NCBI GenBank assembly: GCA_963680875.1
Contig: OY804578.1
Span: forward strand, 24,581,101 to 24,645,100
Length of the DNA: 64,000 bases
DNA from: Bathymodiolus brooksi
Taxonomy: Eukaryota > Mollusca > Bivalvia > Mytilida > Modiolidae
Reading direction: 5' to 3'
Shown here one piece after another: positions 35,050-46,039 of the stretch. Both the position numbers and the translations under genes were made by a program. The notes under the pieces are model-generated. The model was not told where the DNA came from and did not search any database. It saw only the letters and a program-made list of their open reading frames with translations. Numbering within the stretch: position 1 is the stretch's first letter; each line of letters opens with the position of its first letter.

Positions 35050-35466
35050 ATGGACCGGACTTTTGAGGTTGTACCAGTTGACGAATCAATTGAGGAAGTT
35101 GTTACCACCTTTTCCTATAACAAGTGCAAATTTACCACCAAGTATAAAACTAGTTTGAAAAGGCACAGCACCGACATGTTAAAAATACGTTATGTGGTGT
35201 CAATATAAACCAGATACGCCATATTTGTGACCAGTGTGGAAAATATTTCCGCAGTCGTTATGGTATGCAAGTTCATACAAAAATTAAACACCAGCAAAAG
35301 CTTAGATTCACCTGCGCCGTGTGCAATAAGGGGTTCCACCACCTATGGTATGTTAGGGGACATCTTTCTAGCCACCACAGCGTCTTGAAAGTGACATGTG
35401 AAACATGCGGCAAAGTATTTAACTATATAATCTTCACTGACCATGCATAAAAAACACTGCAAATAA
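35050..35466 (+). pseudogene. C2H2 zinc-finger exon with two frame breaks
   Basis: A TTGATTTCAG acceptor precedes the ATG at 35050. The first frame encodes an acidic start and YNKCKFTTKYKTSLKRH, one degenerate finger. At an A5 run (35181-35185) the frame must change to continue as NTLCGVNINQIRHICDQCGK, RSRYGMQVHTKIKH, FTCAVCNKGFHHLWYVRGHL and VTCETCGKVFNY. A second change near 35425 would restore SSLTMHKKHCK and a TAA at 35464. So three or four fingers of a nucleic-acid-binding protein remain. The breaks may be real decay, or the first could be a homopolymer error in the assembly. Confidence 0.7.
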
Positions 35467-35537
35467 AAAGAATCCGATGGACACAATAATTCCATAGATT
35501 CCGAGTTTGTTTGTGACTTATGACTTAGGAGGTATAT

Positions 35538-35687
35538 ATACAATACATAGCCATTGTCGGAAAATATAAGATTTAGTTCGGCGAGTTTAAGAAACATGAG
35601 AAAGGGCGAGCTTTAGCAAGCCCTTTTTCGCATGCTTCAAAGGGGACCCAAATATTTTATATTTTCCGATAATGATTGTGTATTGTC
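35538..35687. mobile_element. Small inverted-repeat element
   Basis: Arms ACAATACATAGCCATTGTCG with GAAAATATA on the left and TATTTTCCGATAATGATTGT with GTATTG on the right. The middle carries the hairpin GGGCGAGCTTTAGCAAGCCC. About 150 bp with no coding capacity; probably a MITE. Confidence 0.55.
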
Positions 35688-35907
35688 TTTATCCTGCAAT
35701 CGTAAAATTGCTACAATATATGCATGTAACTACGTTTGAAGATGATTCCGACTGCTACCAAAACGCGGGAAACGTCGTGACGTACCTAGCACACTAACTA
35801 CGCTACGCGTGCCCTTCATGTCAACAAGTAACAGTCTATGACGTAATACGACTCAAGTTCATCCGATCCCTGTTATTAGTCCGCAAATAGCTTGATTGCA
35901 GGATAAA
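35688..35907. mobile_element. 220-bp MITE-like element with 14-bp perfect terminal inverted repeats
   Basis: Left end TTTATCCTGCAATC (35688-35701), right end GATTGCAGGATAAA (35894-35907). The interior is relatively GC-rich (AACGCGGGAAACGTCGTGAC) and non-coding. It abuts the previous inverted-repeat element. Its superfamily is unknown. Confidence 0.6.
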
Positions 35908-36982
35908 CATGAAAATGTGTTCCCCCGACGAAAAGCAAATCCCGAGGGCTCCGCCCAAAGGAAATTATGACTTTCTAGGGTAAACAAATCTGCATGTGTC
36001 CGGACATTACCATGCCATAAATGTTTTGTTATTCTGAATCAACAGGGGACAGAGAAAAAAATCGTTCTTCATCCAAATTAACTTCGCCAAAGCTGTTCAT
36101 CTGATGACGTCACAGACATAATATTGTTTCAAAAATACGCATTACTCTCGGGACTCGTCTTATGTTGCACCGGTACATTGTTGCGAGAATGAATTCCTAA
36201 TGTATGAAACACGATATTCGTATCAATCACGTAGTTGTAAAAGACAATCAATGCAGTCAATGTATAGACACCTGCTGCTAGAGGAAGATTACTCTGTAAA
36301 CGGGAGAAAACTCATTTAACTTGCTCCAAAAACTGGGAATAAGATACAAATGTTTTTGAATCACATATCATCTAAGATTACTGAATATCTGGTAAATGTA
36401 GTTCTTTACAAGTCCTCCAATGCAGGCAACACATAAACTATCTTAATTTTCGGTAAAACTAAATTTGTAGAAAAGTTTTCGATCAACTTTAACAAAAAAA
36501 CAATTAGGCGGACAGATGAGTTTTAAGATTCAGCAATTAATGATAACGTACAGTAGCAATTATGCGTACAGTGACGTACAATGAATAACGTCGTAAGGAA
36601 AATGAGTGCGTTTACGGTCATATTTTCTTTGCATTGAAAACGTCGATGTTTATTTCACCAGATAGTGAGAAAATATTTGACATAATTTAAAGAATTCGTG
36701 GAGAAAAAATAGATTTTTAACCCCTTTCTTCGAGCGAAAACATACCATCCACCGATGTTTAAACGGCGATTTCCAGTTTCAATGTTCAAATAGGTCACTG
36801 TTATTTGATCAGAAATATAAATGACATACCTTTGCAGTATTTGTTTTATTTTTGTTGCTTCGGTTGATCCACTTTCAAAGAATAAATCACGGATAATCAT
36901 TCAAAAATGTTGAAATTTCTGCAAGCAACTAACCTTACCTGGTTGGACAGTACAGCAACTTCCGTGTTTGAAAACTGTCCGG
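35908..36982. other. No gene supported
   Basis: Mixed sequence with CCCGAGGGCTCCGCCC near 35940. A possible CCAACCAG/GTAAGG donor on the minus strand near 36941 would extend the SAM/zinc-knuckle gene, but no following exon was recognised. Confidence 0.4.
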
Positions 36983-37765
36983 TTATACACTGTGTGTACT
37001 GAATAATGTAGTGCCACTATTGCCGGAATTGGTCGGTAGTGCACAGTTGATAACAGAATGTGGTAAAATACTATATAATCCTGTTAGCAACTCTTTAACC
37101 ATGTTCATTGTGTTTATCAACTGAAGTTGCTCCTCGGTTTGTGTTGCACGAAAATTTGCTCCTTTTGCTTCAAACAATTTTCTGGTTGGATCAATTGTTT
37201 TCTTCTTGTTAGACTCATTGCAAGGCGAGAACTGTTTGTTGAAATTGTCAATTATGTTTTGAAATTTCTTTCTTTCCGAGTTCAGGTTATTTGGAACTTT
37301 ATTTTTGCAGTGCTTCTGCAAAATAAATATGTCATTATTTACTGCAGTTTGTCGAAGGGCTCTGCCACTTGTGGTCATGAATGTATATTTATCCAAGTTG
37401 GAATTGATCAAATCACTCTGTATTTGATATTTAAATGAGCACTGAATTTCTTTAACAACCCTTTTTTTTAGCACACAACTCCTCCTGCAAACTTGCTAGT
37501 TCTTTTTCTTTACTTTTATAGTTCATATTGGCATCGGATAGTGTTTTTTCTCGGCCGGGTGACGATCAATGTCACTACAGTTTACCGGTCCTTGGCAATC
37601 TCCATACACGCAATTTGAACGGTTATGGCCTTCCCGTAAATAACACCTTGAACACTAGCTTTTAGTTTTGTCAACACTAATCAAAGGGTTTGCGTACTTG
37701 AACTTCAGGTCATCTGCATACGTCCTGGCACTGTCAAGTTCTGCCTTACACATGGTCACTTTTTC
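36983..37765 (-). pseudogene. SAM/zinc-knuckle gene, second exon with stop and two homopolymer frame breaks
   Basis: The exon begins after TTTTTTTCAG (minus strand) as EKVTMCKAELDSARTYADDL, in the phase left by the SAM exon. A TAG at 37655-37657 follows KTKS. The same frame continues with CSRCYLREGHNRSNC, a C-x2-C-x5-H-x4-C knuckle, and DIDRHPAEKK. At an A6 run (37544-37549) the frame must shift to read TLSDANMNYKSKEKELASLQ. At an A8 run (37462-37469) it must shift back to reach the 163-codon ORF with VVKEIQCSFKYQIQSDLINS, RALRQTAVNNDIFILQKHCK and QLQLINTMNMV. The layout (knuckle, coiled coil, conserved block) resembles uncharacterised invertebrate multigene proteins. Two breaks fall in A runs, so sequencing error competes with decay. 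Confidence 0.6.
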
Positions 37766-38149
37766 CTGAAAAAAAGTGGAGATTAAATTAGGCATTTGAA
37801 AAACATTCTAGCTTATTTCATAGAATTCAGATACAACAAAACAAAACCTCATTTTTTTTGTCAAATAGACTGACTACAAGTACTAACGTTACACATATGG
37901 AAAATACATAGCGAGTTGGATGTAATGCAGCTTTCCCTTAGTGACGGTCGATATAACTTTGGAAAGTTGAGGCTGCTATATTTTTATTTTATTTTTTGTT
38001 TTTTTGGCTTGTTAGTTTTGTTTTTGTTTTTTGTTTCTGTTATTTTACTGAAGAAAAAATGTTGTTCCCTGCTGTTGAAGGAAACAAAAGCATCTGTTTT
38101 ACACCCCCCTTTTCTTTTGAAAAAGATACGAGTAAAAATGCATGCTTAC

Positions 38150-38572
38150 CTCAAGTCCATCTAGCATCAGTTCAGCTGGGGATCTATACATAAACTGCTG
38201 TTGTTCGCCTTCCTCATCGTCATCGTCAAATGTGTTGCCGGCAACAAAAGACAACTTTTTGGGCTTAAAAACATTCTGCTTTTTCTCATTTCCACTCCAT
38301 CCCAATATTGAGTGCGGTGTCTGAAGTTTAGCGACTGCATTCATGATCATTCGGCGGTGGACCTTGCTGCGTGCAACTTCGAACTTATCAAAGTCGTCTG
38401 CATTGAAAAACTGTATAGTTTTGATGTTATGAAAATCCATTCTTTTAAAGTCCCCAACGTAGCGAAGCATTGATTCGTCCATTGATTTTAACCACGACTC
38501 TACGGTACATGAAGTAGATCTATTGTTTCGCGTGCCCATGTTCATAACGGTACTGTGGGTCCGCAAGCACAT
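38150..38572 (-). CDS. SAM-domain exon of an uncharacterised protein
   Basis: An open exon ending GAG/GTAAGC on the minus strand at 38150 (phase 0). From about residue 24, SCTVESWLKSMDESMLRYVG, DFKRMDFHNIKTIQFFNADD and KVHRRMIMNAVAKLQTP form a SAM-like helical bundle (W-L at the start, H-R near the end). An acidic linker DDDDEEGEQQQ follows, then SPAELMLDGLE at the splice site. SAM domains mediate protein or RNA contacts. I do not recognise the protein. The Met at 38572 is the first in frame, and an upstream exon cannot be excluded. The downstream exon is broken. Confidence 0.6.
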
Positions 38573-39210
38573 GTGTTTCTGGTTTGAAGACGGGTCGATG
38601 TTCAGAAGAAGCCGCAGTGTGTTATAATTTTACTAACATTTAAATATTTATTGCATTCACTCTATGTACTGATGCTTTGAAGCATACAATATATGATTTA
38701 TAATAAATTAACTCGAAACGTAAACAGTTCTGCAAAAAAATAAACAAGTTATGTAGTTAACATAAACCTTTGACTCCTCATTTTGGGTTATTTCATTCGA
38801 TTTAGTGCGGAAATGTCATGTGAAAAAAACGCAGCTATTTTGATTTTGATTTTGAAACGATCGGAAAGAGAAAGTTTGCATCAGTTAGAATTTAGAAAAA
38901 ACAGGTACACTGTATATTGTTTTAAGACATAGAAAAGTTTTATTAAACACTTCATATGTTAAGAAACCTAGGAACCTGTGAAAAATATTTTATTTGCGTG
39001 AAACATACCGGTGCAGAAGCGCTGTCAAGCAAAATATTTCGGGGGGAGGGGGGGGGGGGGGCATTTCAGTTGATTTTTATTTACTAAGCTACATGTATTA
39101 GGAGGATTGTGCTAAATGTCAAATAACTGCAAATATCATTGATGGAAGTCAGTAATTATTTCCCATTTCATTGAAACTTTGTGGATTTTGAATGCCATTT
39201 CAACCATCCA
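38573..39210. other. No gene seen
   Basis: AT-rich upstream flank of the SAM exon, ending in a G-rich tract (39041-39061). No promoter motif can be supported. Confidence 0.4.
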
Positions 39211-39211
39211 T

Positions 39212-39480
39212 ATTAGGAAGTTACCATTTGATAATCTTTGGGAGGGGGGGGGGCATTGATTTTTGGAGAGAAAAAAACAGTTTGCTTCCCAGTAATTGGG
39301 GAAAAAAAATTGTTTGCAACAGGTTTAGTAAAATGTAGTTTGATTCAATGTAAAAGGCCATTTAAATCATGGTTATTAATGAAAACAATATTTTATCGCT
39401 TCGCGTATGGAAAAAAAATAATTGTTTCGAGCAAAGCGCGGAAAGAATTTATTGACCCAGTAAAAAAATCCATTTCTTAG
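39212..39480. mobile_element. G-rich-ended dispersed element
   Basis: Begins TTAGGAAGTTACCATTTGAT, has a G10 run at 39242-39251, then TTTTTGGAGAGAAAAAAACA and GGGGAAAAAAAATTGTTTGC. The arrangement (TTAGG...ACCATTT..., G run, then A-rich blocks) mirrors the insertion at 63684-63890, so I place both in one family. Ends are not precisely determined. Confidence 0.5.
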
Positions 39481-39644
39481 TCCATTCATTGAACTGTTAA
39501 ACATGATTTGATTGGATGGTTGTACATGTTCAGCGTGATGTGGTCCGATTAGTTTTTTCATCGTGACGTACGATGTTTGTTTGAAGTGAGAATTTCCAAG
39601 GTCATGTTTGCGCAGGTCGGTTTACTCCGCCATGCATTGTTCAT

Positions 39645-40320
39645 AGGTATTACCTGTCGACTTTATTATTTATTCTCATTAAACCATATACATACGTATT
39701 ACCTATGGACTTATTATTTATTCTCACTAAACCATATACATAGGTATTACCTATCGACTTTATTATTTATTGTCACTAAGCCATATACATAGGTATCACC
39801 TATCGACTTTATTATTTACTCTCATTAAACCATATACATAGGTATTACCTATCGACTTTATTATTTATTCTCATTAAACCATATACATAGGTATTACCTA
39901 TGGACTTATTATTTATTCTCACTAAACCATATACATAGGTATTACCTATCGACTTTATTATTTACTCTCATTAAACCATATACATAGGTATTACCTTTCG
40001 ACTTTATTATTTACTCTCATTAAACCATATACATAGGTATTACCTGTCGACTTTATTATTTATTCTCATTAAACCATATACATAGGTATTACCTATGGAC
40101 TTATTATTTATTCTCACTAAACCATATACATAGGTGTTACCTATCGACTTTATTATTTATTGTCACTAAACCATATACATAGGTATCACCTATCGACTTT
40201 ATTATTTACTCTCATTAAACCATATACATAGGTATTACCTATCGACTTTATTATTTATTCTCATTAAACCATACATATGTATTGCAGATCGAATTTATTT
40301 TTCATTCTCATTAAACCATA
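39645..40320. repeat. 49-bp minisatellite
   Basis: About 13-14 copies of a unit containing AAACCATATACATAGGTATT, ACCTATCGACTTTATTATTT and ATTCTCATT. Single-base variants (GTCGAC versus ATCGAC, and ATGGACTTATT with one base less) recur in order, suggesting a higher-order unit of several copies. An isolated piece CATATACATAGGTATTACCT reappears at 41130. Confidence 0.95.
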
Positions 40321-40785
40321 TAAAAATTAGAAAAGATAGTATATCTTAATACAGTTATGTCATAAAATTGTTATATATGTTGTTAATTTAGTATATTTAC
40401 CAATTATTGTAAATGCGTTTGTGCTAATAAAATAGTGTCTATTATTATACCTCACATAAAAAAGAATCAATTCTATTGGTTAAAAGATAATCACATGACA
40501 TAAAATAATCTGGATATTTTTGCTTCTAATCGCCGCCAACGGTGAATAACCTCATTTATTACATACTTAGTTCAAATAAAGGCATTTTTGCATGACCAAT
40601 ATGACCGGAAGTAAACTGTCCATATTTTCACACCCCGGGAAAATAACCGGTTATTGGATTACTACAAGATCATTTCCATATCGAGGCCCATATTGGCCCG
40701 GGCCATTATGGTGCTCGACTTCGTCTCAGGCCATTATGGGTGTCTCTTTTCTAGATGTGGGAAGTATGTAATAAATAGTTTAATA

Positions 40786-40907
40786 CATGGGCATTTCCAT
40801 ATTGGCCTGGTTATCATCTCTCGACCCATATTGGCCCAAGATGCAGTCGAAGGCCAATATGGGGGTGTCGGGATGATAACCAGGCCAATATGGAAATGCC
40901 CATGTTT
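40786..40907. repeat. Hairpin with arms of about 34 bp in a larger inverted-repeat element
   Basis: Arms ACATGGGCATTTCCATATTG (40786) and CAATATGGAAATGCCCATGT (inverted, ending near 40907), continuing into GCCTGGTTATCATC and GATGATAACCAGGC. The wider region 40550-41000 has four GTGAATAACC or TGAATAACCC motifs and repeated CCCATATTGGCCC, suggesting an inverted-repeat mobile element. ORFs here are by-products. Confidence 0.75.
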
Positions 40908-41344
40908 TAATCTGTAAGAATTACACACATCCATTGAATAACCCTATTATTCAACGGTGAATAACCATCGAAAATTACAACGTCCAGTGAATAACCCTGA
41001 TAAAATAATACTTTAACAATTCAAATATTAAACAGTATATTTCAACTGTTTGTTCGGTATAATAAAACAGTTACGGTCCTCTGAATCGGTGAATATCCAA
41101 CAGTCCGAAGGCCGTAATTGTATATTGTCATATACATAGGTATTACCTATTGTGAAATCTATTACTTTTTTGTGGAAATTTTCATATTGCATGTGTTAAA
41201 ATAGTGGGGTGAAATTATACTTGATGGTAGAACAATGATTTAGGAGTAAATATGGACAGTGATAACTACATGTGTACATGCTTACAATTTACATAATAAG
41301 CTAAATTGAAAAACACGAACATGTGAGTATATATTCTTATTGTT

Positions 41345-42195
41345 AACCTTTATGCACTATTTACGAGGAGGTTTAATTGGGTTCTGAGAAAAACGGATGC
41401 TAATATGTCCAAGTGCATCTGCTTTAGGTCGTTTCTCCACTTCAGTAGCTTGCACAATTATTCCCTGTTACTTGCTTTACTGGTGAGGTAACAAGGTGGA
41501 CCTCTATTAATCAACCATGTACACTGTTATATGGTACTTTAAAATAACATGAATACATGATAGAAATTATATTGTATATGCTTCTTTTATATATATATAT
41601 ATATATATACGTCTGAAAATTAAACCAAACAGTGTTAGAATTAGATTTTAGAGCTGTCAAATTTTTGTTCTTCCCTCGACGGGATTTGAACCCACACCAT
41701 TGATACACTGCAGCACCATTCGCTTAGCCTTACGTCCAGCGCCCTAGACCACTCGACCACATCCACTCCCTATATATATATTTAATAATGATAATCATTC
41801 TTTATTGGATAAAGCACAGCAGATAACAATGCGTAATCCATGTTCACATACAATGACAATACAAGTATATAAATAATATATATATTTATCAGGCGTGAAA
41901 TATACTGTTCTTGTCGGATACCAGAACCTTTTAGTATCGACTCCTGGTGAATGTTGCATTGGAATGATCAATTTAATTGTTCTTGTGCGTTATTTACGGA
42001 GAGGTTTATTGGATTCTGAGGAAGACAGATACTAATATATCCAAGTGCATCTGCCCTAGGTCGTTTCTCCACGAAAGTAACTTGCACAATTATTCCCTGT
42101 AACTTGCTTCACTGGAGAGGGGACAAGGTGGACCTCTATTAGTCAACTATACACACTGTTATATGATACTTTGACATGAATATATAATAGAAATT
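41345..42195. repeat. Direct duplication of about 220 bp flanking a SINE
   Basis: 41345-41575 and 41990-42195 share, in order, CAAGTGCATCTGC, GGTCGTTTCTCCAC, TTGCACAATTATTCCCTGT, ACAAGGTGGACCTCTATTA and ACACTGTTATATG. Divergence is about 15%. A SINE (41595-41772) lies between them. It is either an old tandem duplication or two insertions of one element. Confidence 0.75.
41595..41772 (-). mobile_element. tRNA-derived SINE, minus-strand copy
   Basis: Same family as 13668-13842. On the minus strand it has an A box TGGTCTAGGGCG region and a B box GGTTCAAATCC (around 41685) that matches the consensus. The body TTTGACAGCTCTAAAATCTA follows and it ends in CAGACG plus a TA run at 41590. The two copies are about 95% alike, so the family was recently active. 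Confidence 0.87.
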
Positions 42196-42244
42196 ATCAA
42201 GCAGTACTCTGGCGTGGCTTTATATAAATATTATAGCTGGTATA

Positions 42245-43078
42245 ATTAAACAACATTATTAAGAAAAGACTGTTGGAACGTGCTAATCTGGGTCACGGGT
42301 CTCTGTAATCAGGCGGCTGTATCGAGCAACATATACGGTGTTGAAAAAACTGTTGATACTCATAAAATATTGATAAATGCAATACAATTTTATTTTGTCT
42401 TCAAGAAATATGATAGACCTAACCATGTGTGAAGTTTTATGACGAAATATCTCCGATTTCTATGTAAATTTACGAGTTGAAGTGGGGAAACACACACAGG
42501 TAATTTTAATGATGTATTTTTATCTTGGACAAGAATAATGAGCGTTCTGATTGGATGACCGCTTTAAAACACACCGACTCCGCATGGTAAAAAGATGCAT
42601 GTAATAGAAATCTATGTTATTTATTCATTTGTTTGATTCAGGAATATTGTTGATCATTGATTTAAACAAGAAAAAAGGTGAAAATGGGGGGGGGGGATTT
42701 TATTTGTGAATTTTACAGTTAAATAAATGTTGTTTCAACAGTTTAAAGAGAAAAAAAAAAATTTGTTGCGACTAAAGCTTAAATCAGCGTTAAAAATTGA
42801 ACAAATATCAGTGGTTTTGTAAATGAGATTGATTTTAAATAGAAAATCTGAATTGATTATTAATGATACAATTGTATATCGCTTGGGAGGGGGAGGGGGG
42901 TTATGATGAAAATTTGAAATAAAATCACAGGACCGGACTTTAAGCAAAAATAATAATCTATTAAAAAAATCCAGGATCCCTGTGTCCTTGAATTTGTTGT
43001 TTAAAGTTAATAATATGAAATATTGACATCCACACTTGCCTTTTGGACAGCACAGTTCTGTGTCCACACTTGAAATAA
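42245..43078 (-). repeat. Family A element, complete inverted copy
   Basis: The most complete single copy: on the minus strand it starts CAAGTGTGGACACAGAACTG (43078) and ends AGCACGTTCCAACAGTCTTT plus AATAATGTTGTTTAA (42245). This fixes the element length at about 830 bp. The flanks both contain ATAATTA, a possible target duplication. The arm ATTGGATGACCGCTTTAAAA at 42550-42570 is present once, confirming that the 32551-32700 palindrome is specific to one copy. Confidence 0.82.
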
Positions 43079-43435
43079 TTATAAAACAATATATATATAA
43101 TAATAATACCGCAATCTTGTAGTGTTGTTTCATTTTGATTGAATTGTTCTATACTATGTGTTTTAATTATGAATGTATATGTTGCTGTATTGTCAGTATG
43201 TCCTTCGGGGCCCTTAATTGGAATAAAGAACTTTGAACTTTATAGAATACACGTACCTATATGGTGCAATTTCTTAAAATTTAAAAATTAAAGCCCCTGT
43301 GTACAATACCAGTATCCCTTTTACTTCGATCAAAGGATACAATCATATATTTGGTGTACACTTCGATCTCCCCCCTTTTCTTTGACGATGCGTGATACCT
43401 CGAAATAATAATAAAAATGGATCTCTTGACTTACT

Positions 43436-43800
43436 CACAGGCACTCGAATTCCGGACACCCTTTTTCCTCATTTGGTCCCTCTCGCGATTATGGTATGCA
43501 TCTTTGTCTGGAAGTATATCTTTGAGCCATTTATCCATATTTTACAACATTTCGTGTTGCAACTCTCTCGTTCTACTAACGTTTGTTTCTAGGTACAGCT
43601 GCCGTTTTACTTATGTTTTTTCTAAGTAAAACGGCAGCTGGACCTAGAAACAAAAGTTAGTAAAACAATAGATTTGTAACACGAAATCTTGTAAAATATG
43701 GATAAATGGCTCAAAGATATACTTCCAGACAAAGATCCATACCATATTCGCGGGAGGGACCAAATTAGGAAATAGGGGGTCCGGAATTCGAGTGGCTGTG
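43436..43800. mobile_element. 365-bp foldback element
   Basis: Two arms of about 175 bp meet at AAGTAAAACGGCAGCTG (centre near 43618). The left end is CACAGGCACTCGAATTCCGG and the right end, inverted, is CACAGCCACTCGAATTCCGG. Arms are about 90% alike, with several transitions. The ends start CACAG-C-CACT, reminiscent of the two short foldbacks at 9625 and 62342. A target duplication is not clear. Confidence 0.85.
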
Positions 43801-44139
43801 ATGTAAACTGGTAAGATGTATTACTTATATTAGAATTTAACTCATAAGACAAAGCAAAAGCATTTTTCAGTCATAAAATAATTTGTGTCATCATATTTCA
43901 TTTTATCTCTCAATGTAAAAACTTGTGAGTAATTATTAAGAGTTTCTTGCTTCAGTAGATCACAATAGATTGCACTCCAATTTGTAGGGTGCAATATGAG
44001 TACAGTCAATTTCAACAGACAGGATAGGATGTATATCTTTTTCACTGAAATCAAATCTTTCAAAAATATTTTGGAAGTGTTTTTACCCTAGGAAAAACAA
44101 CGATACGTACACATGTATTAAGTAACTTCTGTAAACAGT

Positions 44140-44645
44140 TGTATATATATTGTATTATATGTTTTTGTACTACATTAAAACGATACATATCTATTTGAAG
44201 ATGGAGAAAGAATAACAATACATAAACATATAAAATACAATAGTAACTGGAATCAAAGATTGTAGTACCACAAAAAACAGACAACTAAATATAGCTGATG
44301 AAAATTGAAATACATAATCAATAGACCAGAAATTACTTTGTAGTTCCTAAACAATACCAATAAAACAAAACGAGGTTCTTCTCCCACGGGCATAGGTAGC
44401 ATTTGCCGATTTAGGCCTTTCTCTTTAGGCTCTTTGGTTTACTTCCATCCAAAGTTTTTTTAAATTATATTGTTTTTCTATAGTTTGACTTTGACAATAA
44501 CTGATGAAGGTTATCCCCGAACCGCATCGACTGCACGAAATTAAATATCACGTTTGATATATTACCTATGACAGCTTCGTCAATTTCACTTCAAGTGTAT
44601 ACAAAATAGATATTAGGTCGTCGTTCAGTATACAAGGAACAAAAA
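44140..44645 (+). repeat. Second copy of the 30840-31325 segment
   Basis: It carries CTATTTGAAGATGGAGAAAG, TCTCCCACGGGCATAGGTAG, GAAGGTTATCCCCGAACCGC and GGTCGTCGTTCAGTATACAA in the same order and orientation. Divergence is a few percent apart from a small insertion near 44335. It ends next to the large inverted repeat that begins at 44665. Confidence 0.78.
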
Positions 44646-45639
44646 AAAAAGAAGTAAAACAACTGTTCATAGACAGAAAATTACAGAAGTTACAACTTTT
44701 AATCTCACTTTCAGGTATATTAATGATGTTCTGTCAATTAATAACCTAAAGTTTGCTAACTGGATTCCATTAATATAACATAAAAAACTTGAGATAAAGA
44801 AAAATAGCAACAGTTTTATCTGTCTCATTTCTTGACATATTTACCTCAACTTTGACAACAATGGTCAAATTTCTACCATCCTTTATGACAAAGCAGACGA
44901 TTTCAATTTTGCCATTACAAATTTTCCACACCGTGATAGTAATATACTAACCGTTTTCGCGTATGGTTATATTTTCTTTTTATTTCACAACTCGTACGCA
45001 ATTTGTATTCAGATTTATTTTGGGGTGGTCACCATATTCTGAATGCTGTACTATTCAATCAAGGTTGATTTTTTTTAAAGAATCGTCTCATCTTATCTTT
45101 CAAAAAGATTTTTCGGAAGAACGCTTTGTTGAAAGGTATTCTGTCAATTACGTACAGATGATGTAAGGTTATATTGACGGTTATATTTTGGTTCAAAGTT
45201 GCCTATTGTTTCACTAGTATGTCTTACGATGGCCTTGTATACTATTTTATATTTAAATAATAGTTGATTAAAAAATATAGTTTCGATATCAATCAAAATG
45301 TAATATCTCCATTTTCCGATTGTATTTGGGAACTGTTTTGACAATTTACTTAGAAACCCTATGTCGTTTACGTGCCACCGTGGAATGTTAACCAGAGATT
45401 AAGAACTTAGTCCTCCATCATTCTATTGTATATCTAAACCGAATAATTGTCCTTTCCTCGTTGTATCGCAAAAACCAATAATGTTCCCGTAAACTATATT
45501 CTGACTTTTGTCCAGAACATCGTACAGGGGCACAAACCCTATAAGAACTTTTAGTTGTGAAATCTAAATTCCATACGCTGGTGCTGCTGAGATATTGCTG
45601 TTATTGAATGAAAAGTTGGCTTTTAAGTTATTTTGCTTT

Positions 45640-45830
45640 CAAATATTCTGGGTGTACCTGGTGAAGGTAATTTCATAAACGCGTCGTGCGCACCAAGCTT
45701 GATATCTACGTGTTCATTACTATCACTGGGTCGATACCTCTGCTGGTTGACTATTAGTCTTTGCGGGTATCATCCACCCAATGGTGGGTGCTTAGGCACT
45801 GACATGGTTTATTAGATATATTTGTTTTAA
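45640..45830 (+). repeat. Dispersed TACCTGATGAAG-type repeat, copy in left arm
   Basis: Contains CTGGTGAAGGTAATTTCATA, AACGCGTCGTGCGCACCAAG, TTGATATCTACGTGTTCATT and CTATCACTGGGTCGATACCT, ending near GGCACTGACATGG. This is the full-length form of the element whose internal core forms the neighbouring minisatellite. The mirror copy is at 50905-51070. Confidence 0.75.
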
Positions 45831-46039
45831 TTCAGTTCCTAAATCATGTATAATTTAGTGTTAAAACTAGGGATTTCCTCCCCTCAGGCATAGGTGACCT
45901 TAGTCGAATTTGACCACCTTATTTGGGCTCTGTGGTTTTCTTGCTCCCAAAGACTTTTAAATTATTTGTCTTCCCAAAGACATTTAAATTATTTGTCTTC
46001 CCAAAGACTTTTAAATTATTTTTCTTCCCAAAAACTTTT

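Noticed and set aside
40654..40934. Paired ORFs on both strands (about 87 and 66 codons)
   Set aside because: They are mirror readings of an inverted repeat, not genes.
42735..43133. Possible small Cys-rich protein (CCPKGKCGC), also at 31325
   Set aside because: The motif lies in every copy of repeat family A in varying frames; it is not a metallothionein or toxin gene.
45144..45344. 66-codon ORF conserved in both palindrome arms (45144-45344 and 51502-51702)
   Set aside because: Conservation is explained by the inverted duplication; there is no start context, domain or codon signature.
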